64,000 nucleotides of DNA. Origin: Lutimonas saemankumensis (GTDB lineage: Bacteria > Bacteroidota > Bacteroidia > Flavobacteriales > Flavobacteriaceae). Under the pieces are notes generated by a model. It saw only the letters and a list, made by a program, of their open reading frames with translations. It was not told the origin of the DNA and made no database searches. A program made the translations under genes and the position numbers. Positions 34,076-43,462 of the stretch are shown here, piece by piece (position 1 is the stretch's first letter; every line of letters starts with the position of its first letter). The DNA lies in contig NZ_JAIUZR010000003.1 in assembly GCF_020171465.1 (NCBI RefSeq), positions 930,001 through 994,000 of the forward strand. The letters are read 5' to 3'.

Positions 34076-36088
34076 TCATACCAATCCACGGTATTTTCGA
34101 AGAAACCATTCCAAACTCAAAGATAGCACAATTAGACCTAAAAGCCATCTCCAATCGATCAAAGAAACCCTTTTGATCCGTACTTTTTCCAATGGTCTGA
34201 ACTTGTTGTTATTCATCAAGTCAGATTTGACATTCTCAAAATCATCTATAAAATACACTGCTCCACCACTATGATCCGCTAAAAGTTGTAAATCTTTAAT
34301 ATTGGGGGCCATATTTTCTTCTTCCAGTGAAAATTTATCCACAATAAAAGATCCCTTTTTATAGCCTTCAGAATCAAGATCATTAACCTGAAACCGATAA
34401 GTTCCTGGTTTCAATGAACCAATATTGACTTCATAACTCCTGTTTTTTAAGTAAAATGGAAATACTTCATCCGAATCGTCAAGTTTTAGAGCCAGACTGG
34501 AATTTAAATCCAAATTTAAATTACTGTCGTATTTCTTTGCCTGAATTAATATGGGTTGCCTGGCATGAAAAACAGGATCATATGTCAGTTCCAACTCTTT
34601 TTTTCTCTCTGATAATTGCAGATATTGAATCAAACTATTGAAAAAATTGTCAAATTCTGTAAATGATCCGTGAATTGAAAAACTTTCGGCCCTCCATTTC
34701 CAAATATCTTCACCGAAAAAAACAACATTTTTACGATCACCCTGATCAGAAGCAATAAGAAGAGGGTTCTGACTTTGGATATCATTGATACGCTGTGATA
34801 ATAGAACCTGATTGTTCTTACTCAATACGATCTCCCCGATTTTGCCTTTTAAGGGTGGAAACGAACCAAAACCAATATCTTCAGTATAAAACGCGTTGAA
34901 ATCTCTTTCATATACAGGAAACAGATTCTCCGTGAGATCGCTATACTCTTTCCTAAACCCATTTTGAAATTCTTCCAGGACCTTCCAGTTTGTTTGGGTA
35001 CCAATAAAGAGCATATAACTTAGGTTTTCCTCTTGAATATATCCCAGCAAGTTTTTAAAGCTCTCATCCGGCTGATACAAAATAAAAAGATCAAATTCAT
35101 TTTTACGGCTTTCAATTTCTTCAATGTTCAAAAGATTTGCTTTTCTTTGCCGATTGGCCTCTACGGACCTTTTTATCATGCCTGCATCAGGGTGCAAAAG
35201 CCCGTAAACTATAGCGACGTTTGTCTGCTCATCCAGGATCTCAACTCCAAAATTCTTAGTATTGTTTGCCAATACTTTCTCGTTTATTATCGGTTCTATT
35301 GATGCTGTATACAGTTGCATTCCGACGGTATCTGCAGGTAACAGCATGGTAACTACTTCATTTCTTTTGTCCTTATCAAAATCAATTGTTTTCGAAAATA
35401 CTACTTCGCCATTTTTTTTCACAATTAGTTTTGATTTGAGTTCTTGAGATAAATTTGCATTGACAAAGATTTCAACCGGAAAATTATTGTCTAAAGTTGC
35501 ATAAGCATTAGCATTAATCCTTTCAATACTCAAATCGATTATATGAAGTGTATCAGCTGTTATAATTGGAAATATGGGGTTCTTAGGCTTTAAGTAGGCA
35601 TAATTTTGACCATAGTTCTGTCTTCCGTCACTGATCATTATTATGGAGGCACTGCCTTCCTCACTTAGTGCTTCAAGATCCGTTATCGCCCTGTGTATAT
35701 TGGTTTGCTCATCCCGGAAATTCCATAAGGAATCTGAGACCAACCTTTCTCCAAAAAGAAAAGTAGAAACTTCAAATCGATTGTTAAGGTCAGCATCTTC
35801 ATTCAGGTCATCGATGAAACTTTTTAGTTCTTGATCAATCTCAGGCCGATTCATTGACGCCGAATTATCAATAGCGAGAAAAAGCTTTGGTTTTACCAAT
35901 GTAACGGTCTTCTTTTCAACCGTTGGATTAATAAGCAAAAGCATTACTGCCAACATGGCAACAAATCTAAAAGCTGCCAATACCCAATGTTGGCGATTTA
36001 TTCTATTTCTGAAAAAATACTGATAAAAAACTATCAAGGCAGACAAAATAAGAGCCAGAACACTTAAGATGATGCTTGTAAAATTCAT
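34076..36088 (-). CDS. Membrane-anchored VWA-domain protein (BatA/BatB-like)
   Basis: 670 aa. Two N-terminal membrane segments (about 4-22 and 38-58) precede a von Willebrand A domain whose metal site is visible as FLAIDNSASM (DxSxS) and MISDGRQN. The middle has immunoglobulin-like and glutamine-amidotransferase-like portions (NVAIVYGLLHPD, VVFFGEDIWKW), and a third membrane segment sits at the C-terminus (WRWLLGLIVLSLSLEWF). Most of the chain is periplasmic. The layout is common in Bacteroidota and linked loosely to envelope-stress Bat proteins; the role is unproven. It lies between fabG and the SPFH gene. Confidence 0.85.
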   Translation of the reverse strand: MNFTSIILSVLALILSALIVFYQYFFRNRINRQHWVLAAFRFVAMLAVMLLLINPTVEKKTVTLVKPKLFLAIDNSASMNRPEIDQELKSFIDDLNEDADLNNRFEVSTFLFGERLVSDSLWNFRDEQTNIHRAITDLEALSEEGSASIIMISDGRQNYGQNYAYLKPKNPIFPIITADTLHIIDLSIERINANAYATLDNNFPVEIFVNANLSQELKSKLIVKKNGEVVFSKTIDFDKDKRNEVVTMLLPADTVGMQLYTASIEPIINEKVLANNTKNFGVEILDEQTNVAIVYGLLHPDAGMIKRSVEANRQRKANLLNIEEIESRKNEFDLFILYQPDESFKNLLGYIQEENLSYMLFIGTQTNWKVLEEFQNGFRKEYSDLTENLFPVYERDFNAFYTEDIGFGSFPPLKGKIGEIVLSKNNQVLLSQRINDIQSQNPLLIASDQGDRKNVVFFGEDIWKWRAESFSIHGSFTEFDNFFNSLIQYLQLSERKKELELTYDPVFHARQPILIQAKKYDSNLNLDLNSSLALKLDDSDEVFPFYLKNRSYEVNIGSLKPGTYRFQVNDLDSEGYKKGSFIVDKFSLEEENMAPNIKDLQLLADHSGGAVYFIDDFENVKSDLMNNNKFRPLEKVRIKRVSLIDWRWLLGLIVLSLSLEWFLRKYRGLV

Positions 36089-36163
36089 AGTTTTTTTATT
36101 GAAAATATAGACCCTGACTATTGATTAAGTAAAGATACTTTTATTTTGAACGATAAATAAAAT

Positions 36164-36193
36164 AAAAAAGCAAACCGTTAAAAGGTTTGCTTT
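36164..36193 (-). terminator. Terminator after fabG
   Basis: AAAGCAAACC (36167-36176) and GGTTTGCTTT (36184-36193) are perfect inverted repeats with a 7-nt loop, ending in a T-run on the minus strand just after the fabG stop. Confidence 0.88.
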
Positions 36194-36214
36194 GAGCTAT
36201 TAGGCGTTCATCAC

Positions 36215-36961
36215 TTATGTAAGCATTCCACCGTCCACATTAAGGGTCTGACCCGTAACATAGGAAGACATGTCAGATGCTAAAAACACACAGGCATTTG
36301 CAACATCTTCAGGTGAACCTCCTCTTTTTAAAGGAATAGCCTTTCGCCACTCATCTACTGTGTTCTGATCCAGTTTCGCTGTCATTTCAGTTTCAATAAA
36401 ACCAGGAGCAATTGAATTACATCTTATGTTTCTCGATCCTAGTTCCAAAGCTACTGACTTTGAAAAGCCTAGAATACCGGCTTTGGAAGCTGCATAATTC
36501 GTTTGGCCCGCATTTCCTTTAACACCAACAACAGAGCTCATATTGATAATAGAACCTTCTCTTTGTTTCATCATCGGACGAATGACTGCTTTGGTCAAAT
36601 TAAATACTGATTTCAAATTGACTTCTATTACCTTATCGAAGTCTTCTTCCGAAATACGCATCAAAAGATTGTCCTTTGTGATACCGGCATTATTTATTAA
36701 AACCTGTAAACTACCAAAATCTTTGAGGACTTCCTTTACCAGTTCCTGTGCTGCGTCAAAATCTGCAGCGTTTGACTGATATCCCTTTGCTTTAACGCCA
36801 TAAGACTCCAGTTCCTTTTCAAGTTCCTTTGCCGCTTCTACCGAAGCATTGAAAGTAAAGGCTACATTGGCCCCTTGTTTTGCAAACTCAACAGCGATCC
36901 CCTTGCCTATTCCGCGTGAGGCCCCGGTGATTAAAGCTGTTTTATCTTTTAGTAATGTCAT
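36215..36961 (-). CDS. fabG: 3-oxoacyl-[acyl-carrier-protein] reductase
   Basis: 248 aa. SDR motifs: ITGASRGIGKGIA (cofactor), VLINNAGITKDN, the catalytic Ser in INMSSVVG and YAASKAG (YxxxK), and the C-terminal GQTLNVDGGMLT. This is the NADPH-dependent reductase of fatty-acid elongation. It is monocistronic, with a full-consensus promoter and a strong terminator. It could be one of several FabG paralogues in the genome, but all motifs support true FabG. Confidence 0.93.
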   Translation of the reverse strand: MTLLKDKTALITGASRGIGKGIAVEFAKQGANVAFTFNASVEAAKELEKELESYGVKAKGYQSNAADFDAAQELVKEVLKDFGSLQVLINNAGITKDNLLMRISEEDFDKVIEVNLKSVFNLTKAVIRPMMKQREGSIINMSSVVGVKGNAGQTNYAASKAGILGFSKSVALELGSRNIRCNSIAPGFIETEMTAKLDQNTVDEWRKAIPLKRGGSPEDVANACVFLASDMSSYVTGQTLNVDGGMLT

Positions 36962-36986
36962 AATTTATTTTGTGAATTTTCCAAAT

Positions 36987-37018
36987 CAAAGATACTAATT
37001 TGTGTTAGAGAATAACAA
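36987..37018 (-). promoter_or_regulatory. Promoter of fabG
   Basis: On the minus strand, TTG (37018-37016), a 21-bp spacer and TATCTTTG (36994-36987) match both boxes of the flavobacterial consensus, 25 bp before the ATG. Confidence 0.65.
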
Positions 37019-37025
37019 GCAAACT

Positions 37026-37057
37026 AAAAAAGAAAACCCCGTGGAAAAACACGGGGT
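37026..37057 (-). terminator. Terminator after the M16 peptidase gene
   Basis: ACCCCGTG (37036-37043) and CACGGGGT (37050-37057) form a perfect 8-bp GC-rich stem with a 6-nt loop, followed by a T-rich stretch on the minus strand. Confidence 0.9.
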
Positions 37058-37080
37058 ATTCAAAATAATGTATCAGAGAT

Positions 37081-40044
37081 CTATTGTTTGACTTCTGTTT
37101 CCTGATAATTAAATAAATAATCAATATCCATTTCATGGACTTTACCTAACTTCTTTAAAGCCTGCATATCAAGATCTTTCTTGTTTCCAATAACAGAAAC
37201 AGAGTAATCCTGACCTTTGATATTGGAGGCGAAAAAATTACTCAGATCAGCCATGGTCATTTCCTGTATTTCCTTATACATTTCCTCTCTGTTATCATAG
37301 TCCAGACCTCTTTTTTTAAGGTTCTCATAGCTCCAAAAAATATTCGACTTGGTGATTCGTTGAGAAGCAATTTGCTTTAAAGCAGATTCCTTTGCCGTAA
37401 TAAACTGTTGCTCTGCTTCGGGCATATTGTTCAATAGATTCAGCATGGCTTCAACAGCTTCCGGAACTTTATTGGCCTGAGTTCCGATATATGCGAATGT
37501 TCTATCATAATTCTCCTTTTTTGAAGATGGCAAATAACCCGCAGCAGCGGCATAGGCCAGACCTTTTGACTCTCGGATTTCCTGAAGAACCACAGAGGAG
37601 AAACCTTGACCAAAATACGAATTAAACACAGTGGCCAGTGCCATTTTTTTTGCATCAAACTGCTCTCCTTTGGCAATAAAGAACATCTCTGCCTGTACCA
37701 TATCAAAATCTGCAAAATACACGTTTTTTCCTGTCGCCAGCTGCTTATACTCCTTGGCCGGAGGGTATTCCTTTAAAGATTCCAAAACCTTATGATGCTT
37801 ATTCAATGCCGTTTTTGCAGCCTGAACATCCTTTCCGTAATAAAAAATTCGATGCTTATAATTATTTAAGTCTGTAATAATATCTACTAACTCTGATACA
37901 TCCATATTTTTTAACTCCTCGGCCGTATAAATGTTTCTCAATCTTGAGTCCTCTCCGTACTGGGCGAAACTATTCAGGCCATTCTGTAATATATTTCCCT
38001 TCTGGGTTTTTCCATCTTCTCTTGCCTTTAAGATTCTCTCAACATAAAGATCGTAGGCCTCCTGATCAGCAACAACGTTATCCATCAAATGTTCCAGCAA
38101 TTCAAGTCCAGGGTCCAGATTTTCCTGAAGTCCTGAGATGGCTACATAAGAACGATCGTTTCCTGTACTGACGCTGTAATTGATTCCGAGTTTGTAAAAC
38201 TCTTTTTTCAATTCCTCAGCACTGTATTGATCAGTCCCCAAAAATTCCAGGTATCCAACAGCAAGAGATAGTTTTTTATCATTATCCTTACCCATATCAA
38301 AAATGATATTCAGATTGAAAAGATCATTATTCAGATTTTTAATATTGGAAACTTCCAATCCGCTTTCCAGCCGATCTGCCTGAATTTCCTTTTTATAATC
38401 AACAAAAACCGGCTGTAAATCAGTCGATTCAATTTTAACAAACTCTTTCAAATAGTCTGATTCAGCTCCTCTATTGATCTGAATTGGTGTAATCCCGGGG
38501 TTTTCCACTTTGGCAATATTCTTATCTTCCCCCTGCCTTTTGTATACAACGACATAATTATTATTAAAAAAATCATTTGCAAAGGACACCAGTTCATTCT
38601 TGCTTATTTTCTTTAAATCATCAAGGAACCGGATCTTGTCACTCCATTTCTCATCATGAATAAATGCATTGTAATACATTGATGCCAGTGCTGTAGAATT
38701 TTCATATCCACGCATTTCAGTTAGTTTTAAATCATTCACAACGGCTTCGATCATCCAGTCTTCAAAATCTCCAGATTTGATTAATTCGGCCTGACTTAAC
38801 ATCAGATCTTTTACTTCATCCAATGTCTGACCGGCTTTAGGAGTTCCGCTAAAAGTCAAAGTTCCGTAATCATTCTGGAAAAAAGGTGATGAAGTCGCAT
38901 ACTGAACCAACTGTTTTTGATTCAGATTCAGGTCCATTAATCCTGCGCTGCTATTGGCCAAAATCATATCGATCAAGGTTATATATTTTTGATCTTCAGA
39001 TCCAATTCCTCCGGTTCTAAATGAAACAGTCACACTTTCATTGTTAGGTCCAAAAACTTCTCTTGAAACGATTCCAGCAAGAGGTTCCTCCTTTGGAAGT
39101 TCTGGATGTTTGACTTCTTTAAATTCAAACTTTCCAAAGGTGGCATCAATTGTCTTTATGGTTTTATCAAAATCTATGTCACCTACTAAAACAACAGCCA
39201 TGTTATTTGGAACATAATACGTGTCAAAATAATTCTTAATAGCCACCATTGAAGGATTTTTTAAGTGCTCACTTGTTCCAATCGTGGTTTGCTGGCCATA
39301 GGGATGTGTGGGAAACAATGCTTCCATTTTTGCATAGTGTGCCTTTCTACCATCATTGTCCTGCCCTCTGTTGAATTCTTCATAAACTGCTTCTAATTCG
39401 GTATGAAATAAACGCAAGACCAATTTACCGAACCTTTCACTTTCCAATGATGCCCATTTTTCCAGTTCATTTGCAGGAATTTTGTTTTTATACACAGTTT
39501 CCTCGTACCAGGTATGTGCATTCGTACCTGAGGCTCCCAACAAACTGACCATTTTATCATATTCGTTTGCCACGGCATATCCGGAGGCTATATAGGAAAT
39601 GCTGTCTATTTCCCTGTAAATGGCCAATTTTTTGGCAAGGTCCGGTTCGGCTTTATGTTTTTCATACAAATCAGAAATCTCTGCTATCAGCTTCTTTTCT
39701 TCTTCCCAGTTTAATGTTGCAATCTTGTCAGTTCCCTTGAAGACCATATGCTCCAGATAATGTGCCAATCCAGTATTATCTTTTGGATCGTAATTGGAAC
39801 CGGCTCTAACTGGAATAAAAGTCTGAATGGTAGGCTCATCCTTATTCTGACTTAAATATACCTTAAGGCCATTATCCAAGGTATATAATCTTAAACCCGT
39901 TGGATCATTTGAAACTGTTTCATAGACATAACCATTGAGGTCCTTCTCGGATTGTACTTTATAATCGGTTTTGCTGTCGGTTTTTTTACATGCGACACTT
40001 CCTACCAATAAAAAAGCATAAAATAAAAATTGTATTTTTTTCAT
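37081..40044 (-). CDS. M16-family zinc metallopeptidase lipoprotein (two-half, pitrilysin type)
   Basis: 987 aa. A lipoprotein signal (LLVGSVAC, Cys19) anchors it on the periplasmic side. The inverted zinc motif HYLEH is at residues 95-99 and the third ligand Glu lies in ELEAVYEEFNR. A second M16 half (about 550-960), lacking the zinc motif, completes the clam-shell: both halves are in one chain, as in pitrilysin. It probably degrades peptides in the envelope. It is a single gene with its own -7 box and terminator. Confidence 0.93.
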   Translation of the reverse strand: MKKIQFLFYAFLLVGSVACKKTDSKTDYKVQSEKDLNGYVYETVSNDPTGLRLYTLDNGLKVYLSQNKDEPTIQTFIPVRAGSNYDPKDNTGLAHYLEHMVFKGTDKIATLNWEEEKKLIAEISDLYEKHKAEPDLAKKLAIYREIDSISYIASGYAVANEYDKMVSLLGASGTNAHTWYEETVYKNKIPANELEKWASLESERFGKLVLRLFHTELEAVYEEFNRGQDNDGRKAHYAKMEALFPTHPYGQQTTIGTSEHLKNPSMVAIKNYFDTYYVPNNMAVVLVGDIDFDKTIKTIDATFGKFEFKEVKHPELPKEEPLAGIVSREVFGPNNESVTVSFRTGGIGSEDQKYITLIDMILANSSAGLMDLNLNQKQLVQYATSSPFFQNDYGTLTFSGTPKAGQTLDEVKDLMLSQAELIKSGDFEDWMIEAVVNDLKLTEMRGYENSTALASMYYNAFIHDEKWSDKIRFLDDLKKISKNELVSFANDFFNNNYVVVYKRQGEDKNIAKVENPGITPIQINRGAESDYLKEFVKIESTDLQPVFVDYKKEIQADRLESGLEVSNIKNLNNDLFNLNIIFDMGKDNDKKLSLAVGYLEFLGTDQYSAEELKKEFYKLGINYSVSTGNDRSYVAISGLQENLDPGLELLEHLMDNVVADQEAYDLYVERILKAREDGKTQKGNILQNGLNSFAQYGEDSRLRNIYTAEELKNMDVSELVDIITDLNNYKHRIFYYGKDVQAAKTALNKHHKVLESLKEYPPAKEYKQLATGKNVYFADFDMVQAEMFFIAKGEQFDAKKMALATVFNSYFGQGFSSVVLQEIRESKGLAYAAAAGYLPSSKKENYDRTFAYIGTQANKVPEAVEAMLNLLNNMPEAEQQFITAKESALKQIASQRITKSNIFWSYENLKKRGLDYDNREEMYKEIQEMTMADLSNFFASNIKGQDYSVSVIGNKKDLDMQALKKLGKVHEMDIDYLFNYQETEVKQ

Positions 40045-40067
40045 TTCAAGTTACATTAGATTCAAAT

Positions 40068-40075
40068 CAAAAATA
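40068..40075 (-). promoter_or_regulatory. Putative -7 box of the M16 peptidase gene
   Basis: TATTTTTG on the minus strand fully matches TAnnTTTG, 24 bp before the ATG. No clear TTG lies at the -33 distance. Confidence 0.45.
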
Positions 40076-40145
40076 TCAATTGTTCAAGTATAAAATTTTC
40101 TTTACGGTTTTATTGTGAATATTTTAACATTTGATTTTACAGCAT

Positions 40146-40174
40146 AAAAAAACCTGCCGTAAATGACAGGTTTT
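40146..40174 (-). terminator. Terminator after sucD
   Basis: AAAACCTG (40149-40156) and CAGGTTTT (40167-40174) form a perfect 8-bp stem with a 10-nt loop. A T-run follows on the minus strand after the sucD stop. Confidence 0.85.
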
Positions 40175-40196
40175 AACATTTTTCATTGGAATTTTT

Positions 40197-41069
40197 TTAA
40201 CTCAAAACTTCCACTACTTTCTGACCTATTTCAGCAGGAGATTCAACTACGTGAACTCCATTCTCTGCGAGTATTTTCATCTTTGCCTGGGCAGTATCAT
40301 CCTTTCCTCCTACTATGGCACCGGCATGCCCCATGGTCCTACCTGCCGGAGCGGTCTGACCCGCAATAAATCCAACTACAGGTTTTTTGTTTCCTGTTTC
40401 TTTGATCCATCTTGCAGCATCGGCCTCCAATTGGCCACCAATTTCACCAATCATAACGATTACCTCTGTATCCGGATCGTTCATTAACAACTGAACCGCT
40501 TCTTTCGTAGTGGTTCCGATAATTGGATCTCCTCCAATTCCAATAGCGGTTGTTATTCCAAGCCCCCTTCTTACAACCTGATCGGCTGCTTCATAAGTTA
40601 AGGTTCCTGACTTGGAAACGATTCCCACCTTTCCTTTTTTAAAAACAAAACCGGGCATGATACCAACCTTAGCTTCTTCCGGAGTAATTACACCCGGACA
40701 ATTTGGTCCAACCAGGGTACAATCTCTGCCTTCCAGGTATGCCTTTACCTTTACCATATCCGCGGTTGGAATTCCTTCGGTAATACAAATTATTACTTTA
40801 ATTCCCGCCTCAGCAGCTTCCATAATGGCGTCACTTGCAAATGCCGGTGGAACAAAAATTATTGAAGTATCTGCTCCTACCTCTTTTACGGCGTCAGCAA
40901 CAGTATTAAAAACAGGTTTCTCCAGATGCGTCTGGCCTCCTTTTCCCGGGGTTACCCCTCCAACTACATTTGTCCCGTATTCGATCATCTGTCCGGCGTG
41001 AAAAGTACCTTCACTTCCTGTGAAACCCTGTACGATTACTTTAGAATCCTTATTAACTAAAACACTCAT
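40197..41069 (-). CDS. sucD: Succinate-CoA ligase subunit alpha
   Basis: 290 aa, full length. [19 protein letters not shown] at the N-terminus is the CoA-binding part. GPNCPGVI is in the middle, and GHAGAIVGG near the C-terminus holds the phospho-His of the catalytic cycle. With SucB it converts succinyl-CoA to succinate and forms a nucleoside triphosphate in the TCA cycle. sucB is not in the window, so the two subunits are encoded apart, as is usual in this group. It has its own -7 box and terminator although it follows the lipid A genes. Confidence 0.96.
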   Translation of the reverse strand: MSVLVNKDSKVIVQGFTGSEGTFHAGQMIEYGTNVVGGVTPGKGGQTHLEKPVFNTVADAVKEVGADTSIIFVPPAFASDAIMEAAEAGIKVIICITEGIPTADMVKVKAYLEGRDCTLVGPNCPGVITPEEAKVGIMPGFVFKKGKVGIVSKSGTLTYEAADQVVRRGLGITTAIGIGGDPIIGTTTKEAVQLLMNDPDTEVIVMIGEIGGQLEADAARWIKETGNKKPVVGFIAGQTAPAGRTMGHAGAIVGGKDDTAQAKMKILAENGVHVVESPAEIGQKVVEVLS

Positions 41070-41116
41070 TTAATTGATTTTTTTGGGTGAATCTATATTT
41101 TATAAATATACTAGTA

Positions 41117-41124
41117 CAAAAGTA
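41117..41124 (-). promoter_or_regulatory. Putative -7 box of sucD
   Basis: TACTTTTG on the minus strand fully matches TAnnTTTG and lies 47 bp before the sucD ATG. The -33 box is unclear. Confidence 0.45.
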
Positions 41125-41148
41125 TATCAATAGGTTGACTTATTACAT

Positions 41149-42081
41149 CTATTTCTTAATATTTTCAAGTAATTTTGGCAGTGATTTCAGAGAGGCCATT
41201 TCTTTGTATTTTTCTCTTGCTTCTCCAGCAGGCGAACCGAAATAAGCCTTTCCTGCATCCAGATCCTTGCCCACTCCGGACTGGGCATATACTACAGCTC
41301 CCTTTCCTATGGTAACATCACTGATCACTCCAACCTGACCCCATAATGTTACTTCATCTTCAATTCGCACGCACCCTGCAATACCAACCTGAGAGGCTAT
41401 CAAACATTTCCTGCCAATAGTGGTGTCATGGGCAATCTGTACCTGGTTATCGATTTTGGTCCCTTCACCTACAATGGTGTCTCCGGTAACTCCCCTGTCA
41501 ATGGTACATGCCGCACCTATTTCCACATGATCTTCAATGACCACTCTTCCGCAGGAATATAGCTTGTCAAATCCCTTTGGCCGTTTTTGAAAATAAAAAG
41601 CATCAGCGCCCAAAACAGTACCTGAATGGATCACTACATGATCCCCAATAACGCAGTTGTCATTAATGATAACATTGGCGTGAATCAAACAATGGTCGCC
41701 AATGGTTACATGATTACCTATAAAAACATTGGGTTGAATTATGGAATTTTCACCGATGATCGCAGATTCTGAAATGGACTGAGCTGCTCTTTGAAACGGT
41801 TTAAAATGAGTCGAGAGTTTATTGAAATCTGAGAACGGATCTTCAGAAATCAACAGAGCTTTACCTTCAGGACAATCAACCTTTTTATTAATTAATACGA
41901 TTGTGGCAGCTGAATTAAGCGCTTTCTCGTAGTATTTAGGATGGTCCACAAAAACAATATCACCAGGTTCTACCACGTGAATTTCATTCATTCCCTTCAC
42001 AGGAAAATCGTCATCACCAATATAATCAATGCTTAATATATCAGCAATTTCCTTTAATTCATACGTTCGTGAAAATTTCAT
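41149..42081 (-). CDS. LpxD-like acyltransferase, second copy
   Basis: 310 aa. An N-terminal UDP-binding-like domain (about 1-95) precedes a left-handed beta-helix of hexapeptide repeats (IGENSIIQPNVFIGNHVTIGD...). The His of VQIAHDTTIG matches the catalytic His of LpxD, and a C-terminal helix follows. LpxD adds the second hydroxy-acyl chain to UDP-acyl-glucosamine in lipid A synthesis. A full LpxD is encoded at 44857-45894 in the same gene string, so this copy may have another acyl or sugar specificity. It lies 4 bp downstream of efp. Confidence 0.87.
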   Translation of the reverse strand: MKFSRTYELKEIADILSIDYIGDDDFPVKGMNEIHVVEPGDIVFVDHPKYYEKALNSAATIVLINKKVDCPEGKALLISEDPFSDFNKLSTHFKPFQRAAQSISESAIIGENSIIQPNVFIGNHVTIGDHCLIHANVIINDNCVIGDHVVIHSGTVLGADAFYFQKRPKGFDKLYSCGRVVIEDHVEIGAACTIDRGVTGDTIVGEGTKIDNQVQIAHDTTIGRKCLIASQVGIAGCVRIEDEVTLWGQVGVISDVTIGKGAVVYAQSGVGKDLDAGKAYFGSPAGEAREKYKEMASLKSLPKLLENIKK

Positions 42082-42085
42082 CTCT

Positions 42086-42652
42086 TTATTCTTTCACTCT
42101 TTCAACGTAAGATCCTTTTTCAGTATCAATTTTTATCTTATCTCCTTCATTTATAAATAAGGGTACATTTACTTTTGCACCGGTTTCCACAACTGCCGGT
42201 TTTGTCGCATTCGTTGCTGTATTACCTTTGACTCCCGGTTCCGTATGAGTAACTTCAAGGTAAACATGGGATGGCATTTCTACGGCCAGGGGAAGTTCAT
42301 CTGAAGTCCTGATGATAATTGTTACGATCTCCCCTTCCTTCAAAAGTTCAGGCGCATCTAAAGCCTGTCTTTCCAGTGAAATCTGATTGTAATCATCTGT
42401 ATTCATAAAGTGATAAGTATCTCCTTCCGGATATAGGTATTGATATTTTCTTGTTTCTACCCTTACCTCTTCGATCTTGTGTCCTGCAGAAAACGTATTT
42501 TCAAGCACTTTACCCGTTGTCAAACTCTTTAGTTTTGTCCTTACAAAAGCAGGCCCCTTACCCGGTTTAACGTGCAAAAATTCAATGATTTTATAGGTAT
42601 CATTGTTAAATACGATACAAAGACCCTTTTTTATGTCTGATGTGTTTGCCAT
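42086..42652 (-). CDS. efp: Translation elongation factor P
   Basis: 188 aa, the standard three-domain EF-P. The N-terminal loop VKPGKGPAFVRTK carries the conserved Lys (about residue 33) that reaches the peptidyl transferase centre. IIRTSDELPLAVEMPSHV and the C-terminal GDKIKIDTEKGSYVERV are typical. It relieves ribosome stalling at proline runs. No EpmA, EarP or YmfI-type modification gene is nearby, so the Lys may be unmodified here. It lies within the lipid A operon, 9 bp after lpxA and 4 bp before the second lpxD-like gene. Confidence 0.96.
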   Translation of the reverse strand: MANTSDIKKGLCIVFNNDTYKIIEFLHVKPGKGPAFVRTKLKSLTTGKVLENTFSAGHKIEEVRVETRKYQYLYPEGDTYHFMNTDDYNQISLERQALDAPELLKEGEIVTIIIRTSDELPLAVEMPSHVYLEVTHTEPGVKGNTATNATKPAVVETGAKVNVPLFINEGDKIKIDTEKGSYVERVKE

Positions 42653-42661
42653 TTCTGTTTT

Positions 42662-43447
42662 TTAATAATTACTAGTGTATCCTTTCATGATACCTCTTTG
42701 TGAATTGTTGATAAAGGTTAATACCTCATCCCTCTCCGGGCTCGCATCTAATTCTGCTTCCAAAATCCTTGCAGCCTGCGTAGTATTGTTATTTTGCTGA
42801 AACAGGATCCTGTAAATATTTTGTATTTCATTGATCTTGTCTGATGAGAAACCTCTTCTTCTGAGTCCAATAGAATTTATACCAATATACGATAAGGGTT
42901 CCTTAGCCGCCTTAACAAAAGGAGGAACGTCTTTACGAACCAGGGATCCTCCCGAAATCATGGCGTGTTTCCCGATATGAATGAATTGATGGATTCCTGC
43001 TAACCCCCCTATTATGGCGAATTCTCCAATTTCTACATGTCCCGCCAACGTCACACCATTAACAATAATTACATTGTTTTTAATGATGCAATCATGCGCC
43101 ACATGCGCTGTTGCCATAATTAAACAGTTATTTCCAATCTCTGTTTTACCATAGGCTTTGGTACCTCTGTTGATCGTTGCACATTCTCTGATTGTCACAT
43201 TGTCACCTATCACTGTAAGAGAGTCCTCTCCTTCAAATTTAAGATCCTGAGGAATGGCGGAAATGACGGCTCCTGGGAAAATTCGGCAATTTTTTCCAAT
43301 TCTTGCACCTTCCATGATGGTTACGTTTGAACCAATCCAGGTACCCGAACCAATTTTCACATTATTATGGATCGTTGTAAAAGGTTCAATAACCACATTA
43401 GTGGCAATTTTAGCTCCAGGATGTATATATGCTAATGGTTGATTCAT
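42662..43447 (-). CDS. lpxA: UDP-N-acetylglucosamine acyltransferase
   Basis: 261 aa. The left-handed beta-helix of hexapeptide repeats begins IHPGAKIATNVVIEPFTTIH. The catalytic His lies in MATAHVAHDC, and INRGT and GINSIGLRRRGFS are LpxA landmarks. It transfers a 3-hydroxyacyl chain from ACP to UDP-GlcNAc, the first step of lipid A synthesis. It follows lpxC/fabZ by 15 bp. Confidence 0.96.
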   Translation of the reverse strand: MNQPLAYIHPGAKIATNVVIEPFTTIHNNVKIGSGTWIGSNVTIMEGARIGKNCRIFPGAVISAIPQDLKFEGEDSLTVIGDNVTIRECATINRGTKAYGKTEIGNNCLIMATAHVAHDCIIKNNVIIVNGVTLAGHVEIGEFAIIGGLAGIHQFIHIGKHAMISGGSLVRKDVPPFVKAAKEPLSYIGINSIGLRRRGFSSDKINEIQNIYRILFQQNNNTTQAARILEAELDASPERDEVLTFINNSQRGIMKGYTSNY

Positions 43448-43462
43448 AAATTTTAGATTTGA